Of a stretch of 64,000 bases of DNA, positions 1-10,932 are shown one piece after another. Made by a program: the position numbers and the translations under genes. How positions within the stretch are numbered: the stretch's first letter is position 1; each line of letters begins with the position of its first letter. The DNA lies in contig CM047425.1 of assembly GCA_026168455.1 (NCBI GenBank), positions 47,192,362 through 47,256,361 of the forward strand. The letters run 5' to 3'. Source of the stretch: Theocolax elegans. Lineage: Eukaryota; Arthropoda; Insecta; Hymenoptera; Cerocephalidae. The notes below the pieces were generated by a model. That model was not told where the DNA came from. It saw nothing but the letters and a program-made list of their open reading frames with translations, and did not search any database.

Positions 1-436
1 ATTGAAGGCCATAAAAATGCTACAGACCATTTGAAAGGTATTGCTTCAAGCTTTTTTTTAGACTTTTGGATAAAAAAATCAATTGTGGCGCATTTGCACT
101 TTTTTTGAGTTGAATATTGACATGTAGTTTATATAACATTCACCTTGAAATTAGAAATTCTAACCTAGAAGAATAAATTCTAGACACAATTAGCAACGAA
201 AGTTACATATAATGTTCTATAGTAAAAGTTGATAGATTTTGAGTTAAATAGCGGTGAACCCAGCTGGTGTTGAAAAAAACTTGGAAAAATTCACTTTTTG
301 AGGTTAGAATAATTTATGAGCAAATAAATTCCAGTATCTAAAATTTTTTTCTGTATTCTGAAAAACATTTGAAATGTGTACCCAAAATTTGGAGCATTTT
401 AAAATTTTGATCGGACCACTTCGTGTGGAATATCCC
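1..436. repeat. Arm of a palindromic (snapback) element, cut by the window edge
   Basis: The stretch resembles, with substantial divergence, the right arm of the complete palindromic element at 25730-26676. Shared blocks in the same order include a WATTGTGGCG motif near 96, TTGATAGATTTTGAG near 228, AAATTTTTTTCT near 339 and a terminal block ending in TATCCC at 431-436. A run of TA repeats follows, then the next foldback element. Only one arm is visible, so the length and the other end are unknown. No coding potential is seen. Confidence 0.55.
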
Positions 437-452
437 ATATATATATATATAT

Positions 453-1860
453 GGGTGGATCTCTGTGAAATATTACTATAACTGTGGGAATATGTTTTAA
501 AGGTGTCCAGTAGTTCTGCTGAGTTTTTTCAGATTTTTTGGGGCCACTATTTTAAGTTACGGAGAGTCAAAATAGTTAAAATCAGCAATTCTGCTCCGGA
601 CTCTGGAAATCAAATGCTGTCTAAAAATGTCTTTTTATAGTCAGAAACTGCCTATAAATTTCCAGATAGGGTCTAAACTATTAAGACCACTTTTGATCAA
701 AATATCTGGGAAAAGTGCCCGAAATATTAATAGAAATTATGTCATGATCATTGCATAAGAATTTATGCAATTACCTTAAAGTAATAGAAAATCATCTCCA
801 TATTTTTCAGTATCAATCTAATCTCCTGTAAGTTGTTAAAAATACAAATATTAATTATTATGTAATTATAAAATCTTAATTTTTATACATTTATAATGCT
901 GGATTTTTAGTTTTACTACCCTTACAAGAATTATGATACTAATCTGAAGAATTACTATTAATATATAAACATTATTATTCCAATAACTGAATATACGTAT
1001 TTAATACAAAAAATATATAAATAAATCGAATCTGAAATTATAATGAGTAATATGATAACGTGACAGTGACAAGTTTGTGAAATTCAAACAATGTATTGCT
1101 GAAATAATAATAATGTTGATACTTTTATAGTAATCCTTCAGATTAGTATTATAATTCTTGTAAGGGTTTAAAACTAAAAATCCAGCATTATAAATGTTTA
1201 AAAAATAATTTTTTATAATTGTATAATAATATTTGTATTTTTAGCAGCTTACAGGGGATTAGATGGATATTGAAACAAGTGGAGATACTTTTCTACCATT
1301 CCAAGGTAAGTGCATAAATTTTTTTGTAATGATCATGGTAATAGATTCATCGTTACAAGGCAACAAATATACATTTCTATTAATATTTCTGGCACTTTTC
1401 CCGGACATTTTGACCACAAGTGATCTTAATGATTTAGACCCACTCTGGAAATTTTTAGACAGTTTCTGACTATAAAAAGACATCTTTTAGACAGTATGAG
1501 ATTACCAGAGTTCGGAGCAGAATTGCTGATTTTCACTATTTAAGGTTTAAATGGCTTACAAGAGTGTGACCGCATACATTTATGTCTTTAAAAGTATTTT
1601 TAATGAAAAGTTCGGAAAATTTTATAAAAAAAGTCATAGTTACGTCTTTAGTGAAAAATGCATCCCCTGGGAGCAAAAAGAACATGAAAATGGGCATATA
1701 ATGCAAAAATTGCTAAAATGTCAACTTTGACTCTCTGTAACTTAAAATAATAGCCCAGAAAAAATCTGAAAAAATTCAGGAGAGCTACTGGATACCTCTA
1801 AAACATATTTCCACAGTTATAGCAATATTTATTTTTTTCATCTTCGATGTCACAGAGAAC
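453..1860. mobile_element. Foldback element, family F, decayed copy A
   Basis: The left end begins GGGTGGATCTCTGTGA after a TA repeat. The right part carries the same sequence in reverse complement and stops at CACAGAGAAC, so the last few bases of the terminal repeat are lost. It belongs to the same family as 9238-10892 and 54170-55827. The left arm has lost about 350 bp near 571. The right arm keeps one full-length short reading frame (1259-1483, minus) seen in the other copies; the other frame is broken by a one-base loss near 1710. It is a non-autonomous palindrome with no transposase. Confidence 0.8.
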
Positions 1861-1865
1861 TATAA

Positions 1866-2006
1866 AACGACTATAAAAAGACTATAAAAAGACTTGGGTT
1901 TCCAGAGTACGGAGCAGAATTGTTGATTTTCACTATTTAAGGTTTAAACGGCTTACAAGAGTGTGGCAGTATACATTTATGACTTTAAAAGTATTTTTAA
2001 TAAAAA
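1866..2006. repeat. Partial arm of foldback family F
   Basis: A repeated ACTATAAAAAG motif is followed by a second, incomplete copy of the right-arm segment of family F (CCAGAGT.CGGAGCAGAATT through the start of the short ATGGCTTACAAG-like frame). It ends abruptly near 2006 at a poly-T stretch. It is probably a truncated or rearranged copy next to copy A. Confidence 0.6.
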
Positions 2007-3107
2007 GTTTTTTATGGCACAAATGACAAGCTGGTGAAATTCCCTATCCAACGATATGCATAACATAGGAAAAGGCACTTGAAGGTCAAATGTCCTTACA
2101 CTCCAGTAATATGAACACTCATGAAAATTGCAGATGTATAAGGACGCTAAAAAACTTTTCGGGGTCCGCTGGACCAGAATTTGGGGTTGGTTTGCTCGGC
2201 CCTGCATCCTGTGATCAAGCATTCGATTTTAAAATGATCTATATAGATTTGCTTTGTGATGTAAAATTAACCCATCCCTCCCATGATCGATTAAATGGGG
2301 CCGAAGTCGCTATTCAATTTCAACAAACAATGAAATTTTTAATTTAAATGTTTTGTAAATTATTTGTATAAAATTAATTGTTATTTTAATTCAAACTTTA
2401 TTCTACTTGGTAATTAAGGCGTTATCATATTGCCGAATGAATACTTATATAGGAAACTGGGGTAGGGTTCGTCGTTTTGAGTGGCTAATATGTATGACTC
2501 TAATCTGTTCAGAGCATAAATTTAAATTACTATTTTATTCCCGCCTAGTCAGTCATTTGCTAAACGCGCATGCGCATACGCACTTTATCACTAGATGAAT
2601 ATACAAAATAGGTTTAATGTTATTTATAAATCCATTATTAAAAATCTGCAAATTTAGCGAGGGTGCACTTTAAATGAGCTTGGGTGCAGTTTTTTAGCGT
2701 TCGAATTGTACGGATACATTGTTTTATTTACGAGATATCCTTGTTCAAATATTGGGCAATCGGGACCTGCATATTTAAATTTTTTTAGAAAATTAAAAAG
2801 GGTGGTGTCTCCGAAACCAATTTTTTTTTCAATTGCAGTTTAAATGCCATCTCATAGTATTTTTTTTATATTAAATGCGACATATTTCAGGCTGGCCGCT
2901 AGGGTATAGGTGGTCTAACATACGTAATACGAGTATGCAATGCATGTGACCAAGGATTGTAATCAGTACATAATTATTTTGCTAGAAGAACATAATTTTA
3001 GTAAAAGCAAATATGGAATGATAAATAAAAATGTTTGAGTTACTCAATATTAAATAACATAAAATAATATTCAATTAAAGAAGCTTTGAATCATTACATA
3101 TATAAAG

Positions 3108-3112
<5 letters not shown>
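2007..3112. other. Unassigned AT-rich stretch
   Basis: No gene, RNA or repeat family is recognised here. The reading frames on both strands are short and lack codon or motif support. Segment 2100-2340 is less AT-rich than its surroundings and may be a fragment of an unrecognised element. Confidence 0.4.
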
Positions 3113-3153
<41 letters not shown>

Positions 3154-3205
3154 AAGTGTATATATATATATATATATTTATGTGTGTATATACTATACGT
3201 ATATA
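3113..3205. repeat. TA-rich microsatellite
   Basis: Alternating TA tracts are interrupted by TGTATATAAAG-type units. It is low complexity with no coding content. Confidence 0.85.
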
Positions 3206-3496
3206 TAATTTAAATCGTTAACTTTGCTTTTACAAATTTGAATACAATTTGTGATTATCTACCAATAACATTTTTTGTGTATATTTTCATTCATAGTACA
3301 TATTAATACTGCTAATCAATGTATTAGTAATTGAATATTCGATCTTAAGTGTATGTTACCTCAAATTTTAAGTAAATGTAAGAATTGGATATTTTTATGC
3401 ATAAATTCACAACTGTTAAATTTATTATGTTAAGATTTTAAGTTATATATGTGTGTAATATTAATAATAGACTTCACCTTATTAAATTTATTTAAG

Positions 3497-3615
3497 ATTA
3501 GAAATTATTCCAATTGGATTTGTGATGAATCACGTGTGTGATCAGGATAATATTCAACAATTAAATCTTGCAACTATACAAGTCAATGAAATTGAAGAGA
3601 TGGACACTCAAGAAG
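3497..3615 (+). CDS. Candidate internal coding exon, unknown gene
   Basis: A 119-bp block is open in one frame and bounded by a plausible acceptor (TTTATTTAAG, ending at 3496) and donor (GAAG|GTACAT, from 3616). Reading A+TTA GAA ATT..., it encodes about 39 residues, acidic and Gln/Asn-rich (..NIQQLNLATIQVNEIEEMD..), with an internal ATG at 3525. It looks more protein-like than the surrounding AT-rich DNA and does not belong to any repeat seen in this window. No partner exon could be identified on either side, so it may be an isolated exon of a host gene with long introns, or chance. The gene is not recognised. Confidence 0.3.
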
Positions 3616-4079
3616 GTACATTTAAAATTCTTTGCCATTTAGCAACAATATTTAATTTTTATTTACATTAGATTTCAAAGTAGTCTTCGAGATTAATTAT
3701 TAACTTATGTTTGATTAATTAGTATATTTGATTGTAAATTTGGGAATCAAAATATTAATGTAGATAACCTAAAATTGAAGTAAACATTTATAATATGTTC
3801 CTAATACAATTATTATTGTGCTCTGTTTGTACCCTTTGTGAATTCATAATATTTTATATTAAATAGTATGGATTAATATAATGCCATACGCAAGCCAATC
3901 GTGTAATATTTATCTTGGTTTCACGAAGTCCAATCATGACTTTTTTTTATATAAGGAAAGAGTTTGTTATAGAATGATCAAACTAATTGTAAGAAATATT
4001 AATTTATATTCAAATTTGTCCCAGATCTCATCAGCTTGTTTTGTCTATCAATTATGTGTTTTCTATTTCAGATTTATAT

Positions 4080-4225
4080 TTAATTATATGTATATATAAT
4101 TAAATATATTATATATAATTATATGTATATATAATTAAATATATTATATATAATTGTATGTATATATAATTAAATATGTCATATATTTATATAATTATAT
4201 ATGTATATAATTAAATTATGTCATT
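4080..4225. repeat. AT-rich tandem repeat, unit about 38 bp
   Basis: About three copies of a unit containing ATGTATATATAATTAAATAT occur in tandem, then decay into simple TA sequence. Confidence 0.7.
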
Positions 4226-5247
4226 ACCTATGTGTCAGGATCATTGAAGTTAAACTTCTACATCGATCTGAAGGATAGTAGGAGCATTAAAAAAAAATCT
4301 GCCAAGCCAATAAAACATTGTTTATTAAAAGCAGGATTTTTTTAGAATTTTATCATCGTTCTTAGTATTTTGCCTCCTTTAAATCAATAAAAACATGGAG
4401 ATCATCAGCAATCAAATTACACTATATCGGTATCAATATAATGGACTTGTTGATTTATATTGACTTTCCATTTAGAAATAATGCTTATTGCAGTTTGTTT
4501 CTGTTACTGATCAATATGTATTATTTACTAATATTTTACAATATGTATAACAGTTTTTTTTTAATTTTTTTCATTTATTCAAATATACGTATAAATATAT
4601 ATAAATGTATTTACATATTTACTAGGGGTGCTTTACCCCCCTGTGCAGTTCACATGCCAACCCCCTATTTTTAATTTCGAAAAAGGTACCTTCAAAATTA
4701 AACAGATTTTCAAACGACCTTGGAGGTACTCTTATGACGCTTTGGGTTTTATACCAAAAAGTTACTTAACTAAAATAAGATTAAAATTTATAAATAAAAA
4801 ACTTTTGCCAAAATTTAGTGTAATAAAATGAGAATAAAAATTATTAAAAAAATGGATGCATATTAAATATATAACAAAAAAACCCATTGCCTTTAGCCAT
4901 ATACCATGTTATGATAAAAAATCATAAGTATAAATTATTAACTATAAATTTGAAACTATATGGATTCTTTTAAACTTTGAATTTACATTATATTAATTAT
5001 AAATTTTAATGAAAAGTTAACTTACTAAAAATAGTAAAGTGTATATACTTACTAAATAGTAGTATTTAATAACTACTCATAAAATTTTGTTGTTTTTTAA
5101 ACGGATCTAAATAGAACCTCCTAAAATTAATTTATTTAATGGCAAAGGATCATCACCCAAAAGGTCTATGTTATTAATATTTTGTAATTTTAGAATAATA
5201 AAAGTTTCTTCTTAAATAAATAAATTTTTGTAGTTTTAAAGAAGGAT

Positions 5248-5457
5248 TTATAACATTTTAGCGGCATATAAATAATAACCTGTTTTTTCTATTTCATCTG
5301 TAATTCGTAATTTGCATCCTCTTTTAAAATTTCCGTTTTGATTCACAATTATATCCAATTTATTTTTCCAGTTAGCTACGGAGCCCACATGTTTATTGTG
5401 ATTATTATAAACAAATTCATTTCTTAAATAAGCTTCTGTTTCTAGTAAATAATTTGT
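5248..5457 (-). pseudogene. Helitron-associated open frame, unknown function
   Basis: Reading right to left, this frame is open for about 69 codons to a TAA stop. It reads like a real protein end (..LLETEAYLRNEFVYNNHN.. then ..RGCKLRITDEIEKTGYYLYA..). Helitron copy 2 carries the same segment at 11541-11756, with similar residues and the closing LYAAKML motif, so it is part of the element and was once coding. It lacks an obvious start because the upstream part has decayed. I do not recognise the family. It lies close to the 3' end of the Helitron, downstream of where the helicase would be, so it may be an accessory protein or the C-terminal end of the Rep-helicase. Confidence 0.45.
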
Positions 5458-5638
5458 TTATTTAAAATATTGTTTTAGATAAATATACATTTTCTATTCA
5501 CTTCCATGCAATTTTGAAATTTCATAAAATCAATAACATTTAAATTTGATGTACTTTTTCGATTATCAAATTCTCCTAAATTAATAATTTTAAAAAAAAT
5601 TTTCAAATGTAATTCATATTTTATATTACAGCTGTTAA

Positions 5639-6146
5639 GGTAGCTCTATAGTTACATGAATGTTCTAAAAATTGTTTAATAGTAAATGAAATTGTTAAAT
5701 TGAACTTATCTTAACATACCTGCCAAATTTCAGTATCAGTTATCGTGTAATTTTTTTCTGTAAAATTGATTTAAAATTTACTGTTTTAACATAAGCTCAT
5801 GTCGGTACTCTTTGGATGCTGTTAAAACTAAGTTATTTTAGTTGATAACGATCGACCATCAGTACAAAAAACAACATTTAACAACAAGAAATACAAAAAT
5901 ATATAGGGGTTATCATGTAAAATTTTTATATATCCTTAAAAAACCTCGAAAATTTAAGGATAAATTTTCAAAATTAATGAGGGTAACCTTTACTTACAAA
6001 TTTTTATTCACAAAAATTTAAATAAAACATTATTTATTGCAAATATTTTAAAATAATGTTTAGTTACTAAAAATACATTTTAAATATGTTGAATAAAAAT
6101 TTTTGGCTAATCTCTCAGTTGACTAGTGAGTAACTATAGAGCTACC
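5639..6146. mobile_element. TTAA-flanked MITE, 508 bp
   Basis: It starts GGTAGCTCTATAGTTAC and ends with the exact reverse complement, a 17-bp perfect terminal inverted repeat. It is flanked on both sides by TTAA (5635-5638 and 6147-6150). Helitron copy 2 keeps the uninterrupted site (ACTATTAAAATTTG near 11927), which shows that this is an insertion with TTAA duplication. No coding sequence; a piggyBac or Kolobok relative probably moved it. Confidence 0.85.
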
Positions 6147-6490
6147 TTAAAATTTGAATTTTCTTTGACCATTACTGTTTCTAATAGAATCACCTAAAAA
6201 AATGCAATAATTAATGTATTTAATTTTTAAATCATTGTATATCATATGTATATTCGGAAAAATTGATGTTATTATACTTGATTAATATTTATTTTATCTT
6301 CAAAAAATTTTGCATTTGCATTCCAAGCATTACATCCGTTATTATTATTTAATACAAAAAAAAATTCATAAGTTTTATGTGTATTTGTGGACGTAATTCT
6401 TTTAGTCTTTTTTATTGATTCTATATATCCAATAATCATGCTATATAAATAATTATTTTAATTTAAATTTTATGTTGTTAGAAATAATTA

Positions 6491-6550
6491 TACATCCCTA
6501 TTACAAAATCTCACGTGAGTTCTCACGTGAGATTTTGTGTTAGGGATGTA
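6491..6550. repeat. 60-bp palindrome
   Basis: Two arms of about 29 bp (TACATCCCTA.. and ..TAGGGATGTA) meet at CACGTGAGTTCTCACGTG with about one mismatch. It lies in Helitron-derived DNA just outside the LINE tail. It could be a tiny foldback insertion or a cruciform-forming remnant. Confidence 0.75.
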
Positions 6551-6796
6551 ATTAATTAAATACTTATACACTTTTATTTATTTCTTATTTATTTATTTAT
6601 TTATTTATTCATTTATTTACGGTAAAAGAATCGCTTTATACAATACAAATAATTAACAATATTAGGTAAAAACGCATGGAAGCAAAATATAATCAACCAA
6701 GCAAACAGTGCATGGTTCAATAAAAATCCATAAAAGAGCGGAAATGACTCAATATTAACATATACACAGAAAACATAATAACTAAATCTACTCATG

Positions 6797-7325
6797 TGTA
6801 AATTATATAATATCGGTCTCTCCGAACTAAATGCTTTATTTTAGAATAAAGTAGGCCTATCGTACTCTTTGTCCACTATGGTTGGTGGAATTTCCCAGAG
6901 CACGGCCTTTTAAAATAATTAAAGGCGTTTCGTCCTCGATCTCCAGCTTGGAGTCCTCAGTAAGGAACTGGAGATCTTACCTTAGACGCCTGTCGCAAGA
7001 TGAACCGCGACGCCAGCTAGATGTTCTGCGGCTATATATATAGAACCTACACTCGTTGGAGAGATCGTCGTCTCTTTTCTATATATATAGCCGCAGAACA
7101 TCTAGCTGGCGTCGCGGTTCATCTTGCGACAGGCGTCTAAGGTAAGATCTCCAGTTCCTTACTGAGGACTCCAAGCTGGAGATCGAGGACAAAACGCCTT
7201 TAATTATTTTAAAATGCCGTGCTCTGGGAAATTCCACCAACCATAGTGGACAAAGAGTACGATAGGCCTGCTTTATTCTAAAATAAAGCATTTAGTTCGG
7301 AGAGACCGATATTATATAATTTACA
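6797..7325. repeat. Near-perfect 247-bp inverted repeat (hairpin) with 35-nt loop
   Basis: Arms 6797-7043 and 7079-7325 are reverse complements with only three differences over 247 bp. They are less AT-rich than the flanking sequence, and the loop is 35 bases. It sits in the 3' UTR of a LINE. The high arm identity implies a recent origin or ongoing arm conversion. Transcription in either direction would give a dsRNA stem long enough for Dicer. No transposase and no clear target duplication are seen. The flanks are TA-rich. Confidence 0.9.
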
Positions 7326-7445
7326 TATATACATATCACCGAACGATAAATTCATTTTATATCAAATAAATCTACTTATATTTATAAGTTTCATTTCTCA
7401 CAATTGTTTTAAAACTAGATATGTTGCAATGAAACCAATCAGTAT

Positions 7446-7985
7446 CTATAAGCCAATCAGTATATTAAGAATATTTGCTAAATTGGATAATCTACTAATG
7501 AACGATCTAACCATAATTTTATTATTATCCACCTCCGTATCAAAAATATTATTAATTGCTCTAAATAGCCTACCAGGTACTCTAATATTAATCATAGATA
7601 ACAGTAAAGTAGAGTCAGTATAACCTATCCTATTAATTCCTAAATGATTCTAATGAGCAGACACCATATTTTTGTGCAATGTTAGCAAAATATGTTCGAA
7701 CAAACTCATTGGAATACCCGACTTATAGGCTAATATTCTTAAGAATCTATGTTGAATACGCTCTATAAATTTGGATTGCTGATTAGTATGTGGTGTCCAT
7801 ACTACCGACGCATAACACAATATGGGACGGACTAGAGTCATATACATTTTCAATATCGTATCAGGTTTAATAAATCCCTTACATTTCCTGATTTTATCAT
7901 CAATGTGAATTTTATTTTTCAGAAAATTAATACTTGTAAATAAAATTTCAGTAACATCAATTTTTTCAATTAATAAATTTTTCAA
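7446..7985 (-). pseudogene. LINE reverse transcriptase, C-terminal part
   Basis: The translated minus strand gives the typical end of a Jockey/CR1/R1-like ORF2. It has a LVRPILCYASVVWTPH block, then IERIQHRFLRILAYK, and after one in-frame TAG it continues in the same frame with TLLLSMINIRVPGRLFRA and ends at TAG (7446-7448). These are the thumb and C-terminal segments downstream of the polymerase palm. The catalytic YADD part and the endonuclease are missing through 5' truncation. The single stop lies just after the MVSAH residues. It cannot make an active enzyme. Confidence 0.8.
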
Positions 7986-7989
7986 TCTC

Positions 7990-8300
7990 TTAAAGTAAAA
8001 TTTATAAGTTGTAAAGCTTTTTTAAGTATCATAGATGCTTCGTCCCAAATTGTAAAGTCACATTAACGTAATTTTTTTACGTGTCTGAGACGTAAAACAA
8101 ATTATGTGAATGTGACATTAAACATGTCAATCTGATTTCAATTTTCAAAATGTTCTTTCTATATTTGATAAATCTAGCAGTAATTTAAAAGTTCTATGAC
8201 TCGTCATACTTTCTTAATTTTTTTTATAAAGAAAAGCCTCTCCTGTATCACCAGGTCCATCAATAAAAATCGTTTTAGTATTTAACTGTGTAATGTAATT
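7990..8300 (-). pseudogene. Helitron Pif1-type helicase remnant
   Basis: Two helicase motifs are readable on the minus strand. Near 8270 is FIDGPGDTGEAFLY, a decayed Walker A of the form DGPGGTGKTFLY that is typical of Helitron and Pif1 helicases; the catalytic GK is now GE. Near 8040 is TIWDEASMILKKALQLIN, matching the Walker B block (IWDEA.M). The stretch between them is decayed, with stops. The order A then B agrees with a minus-strand gene. A LINE insertion cuts off the downstream motifs. It is inactive. Confidence 0.65.
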
Positions 8301-8461
8301 AAATATTTTATTTTGATTGTGATTAAGTTTATTTTTATAATTAATAAATCAATAAATAATTTCATATTTGTAATAGTTAATAATAAAACAATTTATTTTT
8401 AATATAATTTATTCATTTTATTTATTTTGCGTAATCAATTAAAAAAGTATATATGTATATA

Positions 8462-9237
8462 CAGGGTGTTTCATCTTAATCCACCCACGTAGGTACCCCC
8501 GTAAAAACGAACAATATAAAAAAAATGATCTCTATAAAAGTTGAAGGGCACAGAGAGGGCCACCCAACAGTGGCAATAACTTCGACCTTGAACTCGATTT
8601 TCAAGGTTATTTCAAGGATTCTTTTTTTAAGTGGAAATCCTTATTTTTGACCTCGGATTCGAAAAGAGCGAAGAATTTCACGTAAATTTTGTAGAGGTCA
8701 AATTTTGTTTTGAGGTTATGCTGAAAGTCATCAGGTCATCAGAAGATCAGATATGTTTTACTATATCAGATAACTTTCCGGAGAAATGACGTCTACAAAT
8801 AATGTAGTGTTTTCTTGAACTTGGTTAAGGCAATGTGTTTGAGTCGTGACCCAGCCAGTTACGAAAAGATGTTCGGATCGGGACCCAGCCGGTTAAGATG
8901 AGGCCGAAGGCGATGGCAGAATTAACTAATACATTGTTCGAAATGATGACCACTAATCTCTTCGCAGTATGCTAAGCGTTGGTAAAAGTTTTGAACACTT
9001 CTTTGTATTATTTCCGGAGTCAGGGTGGCTATTTCATCTTGGATACGTCGTTGGAGCTCTTGAAGATTGGCAGGTTGTGTTTGATAAACTCTATTTTTCA
9101 ACTATCCCCAAAAGAAATAATCTAACGATGTAAGGTCTTATGATCTGGCTGGCAACACGGAAAAATTTTGAAATGCTATATTCCTATAATATTCAAATTA
9201 TATACATACATACATACACATATATATATATATATAT
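8462..9237 (-). mobile_element. Mariner-type (IS630/Tc1) element fragment
   Basis: A terminal-looking CAGGGTGTTTCATCTTAATC lies at 8464 after a TA-rich stretch, and the minus strand carries the end of a DDE transposase at 8922-9155. The rest of the gene toward higher coordinates is missing. The fragment is followed by TACA/TA repeats and then a foldback element. Segment 8470-8920 is the presumed 3' non-coding part. Confidence 0.55.
8922..9155 (-). pseudogene. Mariner-type transposase, C-terminal fragment
   Basis: The minus-strand reading shows a decayed third catalytic motif (ARS*DLTSLDYFFWG, where families read RSPDL.PLDFFLWG). This is followed by a typical tail of the family (LQELQRRIQDEIATLTPEII, then QNFYQRLAYCEEISGHHFE) and a TAA stop at 8922-8924. 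Two internal stops are present. The first two catalytic aspartates are absent because the gene is truncated. Related copies occur at the right end of the window. Confidence 0.7.
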
Positions 9238-10890
9238 GGGTGGTTCTCTGTGACATCGAAGATGAAAAAAATAAATATTGCTATAACTGTAGGAATATGT
9301 TTTAGAGGTATCCACTAGTTTTCCTGAATTTTTTCAGATTTTTTCTGGGCCATTATTTTAAGTTACAGAGAGTCAAAGTTGACATTTTAGCACTTTTTTG
9401 CATTATATGCCCATTTTCATGAATTTTTAGCTCCCAGGGGATGCATTTTTCACTAAAAACATAAGTATGACTTTTTTTGTAAAATTTTCCGAACTTTTCA
9501 TTAAAAATACTTTTAAAGACATAAATGTATGCTGTCACACTCTTGTAAGCCATTTAAACCTTAAATAGAGAAAATCAGCAATTCTGCTCCGGACTCTGGT
9601 AACCTATTACTGTCTAAAAGATGTCTTTTTATAGTCAGAAACTGTCTAAAAATTTCCAGAGTGGGTCTAAATCATTAAGATCACTTATGGTCAAAATATC
9701 CGGGAAAAGTGCCCGAAATATTAATAGAAATGTATATTTGTTGCCTTATAACGATGAATCTATTAGCATGATCATTGCAAAAATATTTGTGCACTTACCT
9801 TGGAGTGGTAGAAAAGTATCTTCACTTGTTTCAGTATCCATCTAATCCCCTGTAAGCTGCTAAAAATACAAATATTATTATATAAATGTAAAAAATTAAT
9901 TTTTAAACATTTATAATGCTGAATTTTTAGTTTTACATCCCTTACAAAAATTATAATACTAATCTGAAGGATTACTATAAAAGTATCAACATTATAATTA
10001 TTATTATTCAGCAATACATTGTGTAGATTTCACAAACTTGTCACTGTCACGTTATCATATTATTCATTATAATTATATATCCGATTTATTTATATATCTT
10101 TTGTATTAAATACGTATATTCAGTTATTGTAATAATGATGTTTATATATTTATAGTAATCCTTCAGATTAGTATTATAATTCTTGTAAGGGATGTAAAAC
10201 TAAAAATTCAGCATTATAAATGTTAAAAAATTAATTTTTTACATTTGTATAATAATATTTGTATTTTTAGCAGCTTACAGGAGATTAAATGAATACTGAA
10301 ACAGGTGAAGATACTTTTCTACCACTCCAAGGTAAGTGCATAAATTTTTTTTGCAATGATCATGCTAATAGATTCATCGTTATAAGGCAACAAATATGCA
10401 TTTATCTTAATATTTCGGGCACGTTTCCCGCATATTTTGAACATAAGTGATCATATTGATTTAGACCCACTCTGGAAATTTTTAGGCAGTTTCTGACTAT
10501 AAAAAGACATCTTTTAGACAGTATTAGGTTACCAGAGTCCGGAGCAGAATTGCTGATTTTCACTATTTAAGGTTTAAATGGCTTACAAGAGTGTGACAGC
10601 ATACATTTATGTCTTATAAGTATTTTTAATGAAAAGTTCGGAAAATTTTACAAAAAAAGTCATAGTTATGTTTTTAGTGAAAAATGCATCCCCTGGGAGC
10701 TAAAAATTTATGAAAATGGGCATATAATGCAAAAAAGTGCTAAAATGTCAACTTTGTCTCTCTGTAATTTAAAATAATGGCCCAGAAAAAATCTGAAAAA
10801 ATTCAGGAAAACTAGTGGATACCTTTAAAACATATTCCTACAGTTATAGCAATATTTATTTTTTTCATCTTCGATGTCACAGAGAACCAC

Positions 10891-10892
<2 letters not shown>
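9238..10892. mobile_element. Foldback element, family F, copy B (1655 bp)
   Basis: A long palindrome. It starts GGGTGGTTCTCTGTGACATC and ends with the reverse complement ..CAGAGAACCACCC. The arms are about 738 bp (9238-9975 and 10154-10892) around a unique AT-rich centre. Both ends abut TA repeats, so a TA target is likely but cannot be proven. The left arm keeps two short open frames on opposite strands (9353-9553 minus, 66 aa; 9621-9845 plus, 74 aa). The right arm has indels in both. Each arm also carries, read outward, an acceptor-like TTTTTAGCAG, a short ATG frame and a donor-like CAAGGTAAGT. No transposase is present. Confidence 0.9.
9353..9553 (-). CDS. 66-aa open frame in family F arm
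   Basis: This frame begins MAYKSVTAYIYVFKSIF, is Lys/Phe/Tyr-rich and ends ..LTLCNLK. It is also complete in both arms of copy C (54285-54485 minus, 55512-55712 plus), and broken in the right arms of copies A and B. Several differences between copies change the amino acid (for example N to K and K to I), which argues against strong protein-level selection. I do not recognise it. It may be chance openness in young repeats. Confidence 0.2.
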   Translation of the reverse strand: MAYKSVTAYIYVFKSIFNEKFGKFYKKSHTYVFSEKCIPWELKIHENGHIMQKSAKMSTLTLCNLK

Positions 10893-10924
<32 letters not shown>

Positions 10925-10932
10925 TATATATA

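Larger units (their letters stand above)
6575..7985 (-). mobile_element. 5'-truncated LINE with TAAA tail
   Basis: A minus-strand non-LTR retrotransposon fragment. Its 3' end is the (TTTA)n tract at about 6575-6620, read as a TAAA tail on the minus strand, and its coding end lies at 7446-7985. The upstream boundary falls near 7985, where Helitron helicase sequence resumes, so it appears 5'-truncated on insertion. The 3' UTR is split by the long hairpin at 6797-7325. Confidence 0.7.
4622..8300 (-). mobile_element. Helitron copy 1, broken by nested insertions
   Basis: On the minus strand the element ends in CTAG followed by host T (plus-strand ACTAG at 4621-4625). Just inside the end is a short GC hairpin (GGGGT/ACCCC), as Helitron 3' ends have. 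The body matches copy 2 (10933-12250) over much of 4640-6310. Further upstream on the minus strand, decayed Pif1-type helicase motifs occur at 8000-8290. It is interrupted by a TTAA MITE (5639-6146) and by a LINE (about 6575-7985). That the helicase remnant and the 3' end belong to one element is an inference from orientation and order. The 5' end is not identified. Confidence 0.6.

Noticed and set aside
6613..6795. Minus-strand 60-aa frame in the LINE 3' region
   Set aside because: AT-rich UTR sequence with hydrophobic residues by composition; no homologous motif and it runs into the TAAA tail.
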